NCBI GenBank assembly: GCA_031288215.1
Contig: JAITRV010000190.1
Location: forward strand, 1-13,543
Direction of reading: 5' to 3'
Length of the DNA: 13,543 nt
Source of the DNA: Spirochaetaceae bacterium
GTDB lineage: Bacteria; Spirochaetota; Spirochaetia; Treponematales; Breznakiellaceae
Part shown: piece by piece, positions 13,493 to 13,543 of the stretch
Layout: each line of letters starts with the position of its first letter
Position numbering within the stretch: the first letter of the stretch is position 1
The notes under the pieces: generated by a model
Told to the model about the DNA's origin: nothing
Database searches by the model: none
The model's input: the letters and a program-made list of their open reading frames with translations, nothing else
Translations under genes and position numbers: made by a program

Positions 13493-13543
13493 ATGGCGGT
13501 TTGGCTCAGGAAAATTCAGAAAAAGAATCCCCAGGATTTAAGC
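13493..13543 (+). CDS. 5' end of a gene, possibly an HU-like DNA-binding protein (partial)
   Basis: Seventeen codons from an ATG to the window edge read M-A-V-W-L-R-K-I-Q-K-K-N-P-Q-D-L-S. GGAGG lies 5 bases upstream and a promoter lies further up, so the start is well supported. The opening, a short beta-strand followed by K-x-N-P-Q-D, resembles N-termini of HU-like proteins such as those of Bacteroidetes, but 17 residues are too few for certainty. If it is HU-like, it would bend DNA and might assist the neighbouring recombinase. It is cut off by the window edge. Confidence 0.55.
   Translation, partial: MAVWLRKIQKKNPQDLS

Overview
This 13.5 kb window is a stretch of bacterial chromosome with dense, GC-rich, well-spaced genes and short AT-rich intergenic gaps. 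The mix of genes suggests a spirochaete of the Treponema group, probably an anaerobic or microaerophilic gut lineage. The main clues are an extended XerC/D-like recombinase with an acidic N-terminal domain, a DAHP synthase/prephenate dehydratase fusion, a bacteriohemerythrin, a clostridial-type short flavodoxin and strong GGAGG ribosome binding sites. That assignment is inference from gene style and was not tested by any search.

Left block (minus strand, about 69-7029). Reading in the direction of transcription: a bacteriohemerythrin (6592-7029), a fused DAHP synthase / prephenate dehydratase / ACT enzyme for phenylalanine synthesis (4508-6511), then a tightly packed four-gene operon with its own promoter: thioredoxin reductase trxB, an exported NagZ-like GH3 beta-N-acetylhexosaminidase, a GNAT acetyltransferase and a PHP-domain phosphoesterase. 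The trxB/nagZ junction is a 4-base ATGA overlap, and the following gaps are 9 and 30 bases.

Middle (plus strand, 7358-9429). An AT-rich divergent region (7030-7357) holds a good sigma-70 promoter, a leader hairpin and a run of 15-bp tandem repeats carrying repeated -10-like hexamers. It drives a NagD-type HAD phosphatase whose stop overlaps the GTG start of a peptidase T. A 12-bp tandem repeat starts directly after the pepT stop.

Right of that (minus strand, 9685-11399): a short-chain flavodoxin with its own promoter and an overlapping dyad, and a lipoprotein of the endonuclease/exonuclease/phosphatase family.

Right end (plus strand, 11657-13543): a 402-aa tyrosine recombinase with a roughly 125-residue N-terminal extension. 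A near-perfect dyad of 14-bp arms around a 5-bp centre lies just upstream, and a phased A-tract region inside a 119-bp imperfect palindrome lies further upstream. Downstream, 627 bases contain no convincing gene but three successive inverted repeats, then three 22-bp tandem units each carrying a TCTC-N6-GAGA dyad. These sit just upstream of an extended -10 promoter for a gene cut by the window edge, perhaps an HU-like DNA-binding protein. The recombinase with its structured flanks is the part most worth following up: it resembles an integron-like or cassette-like platform in layout, but the integrase lacks the IntI-specific insertion and the repeats do not match the attC consensus.
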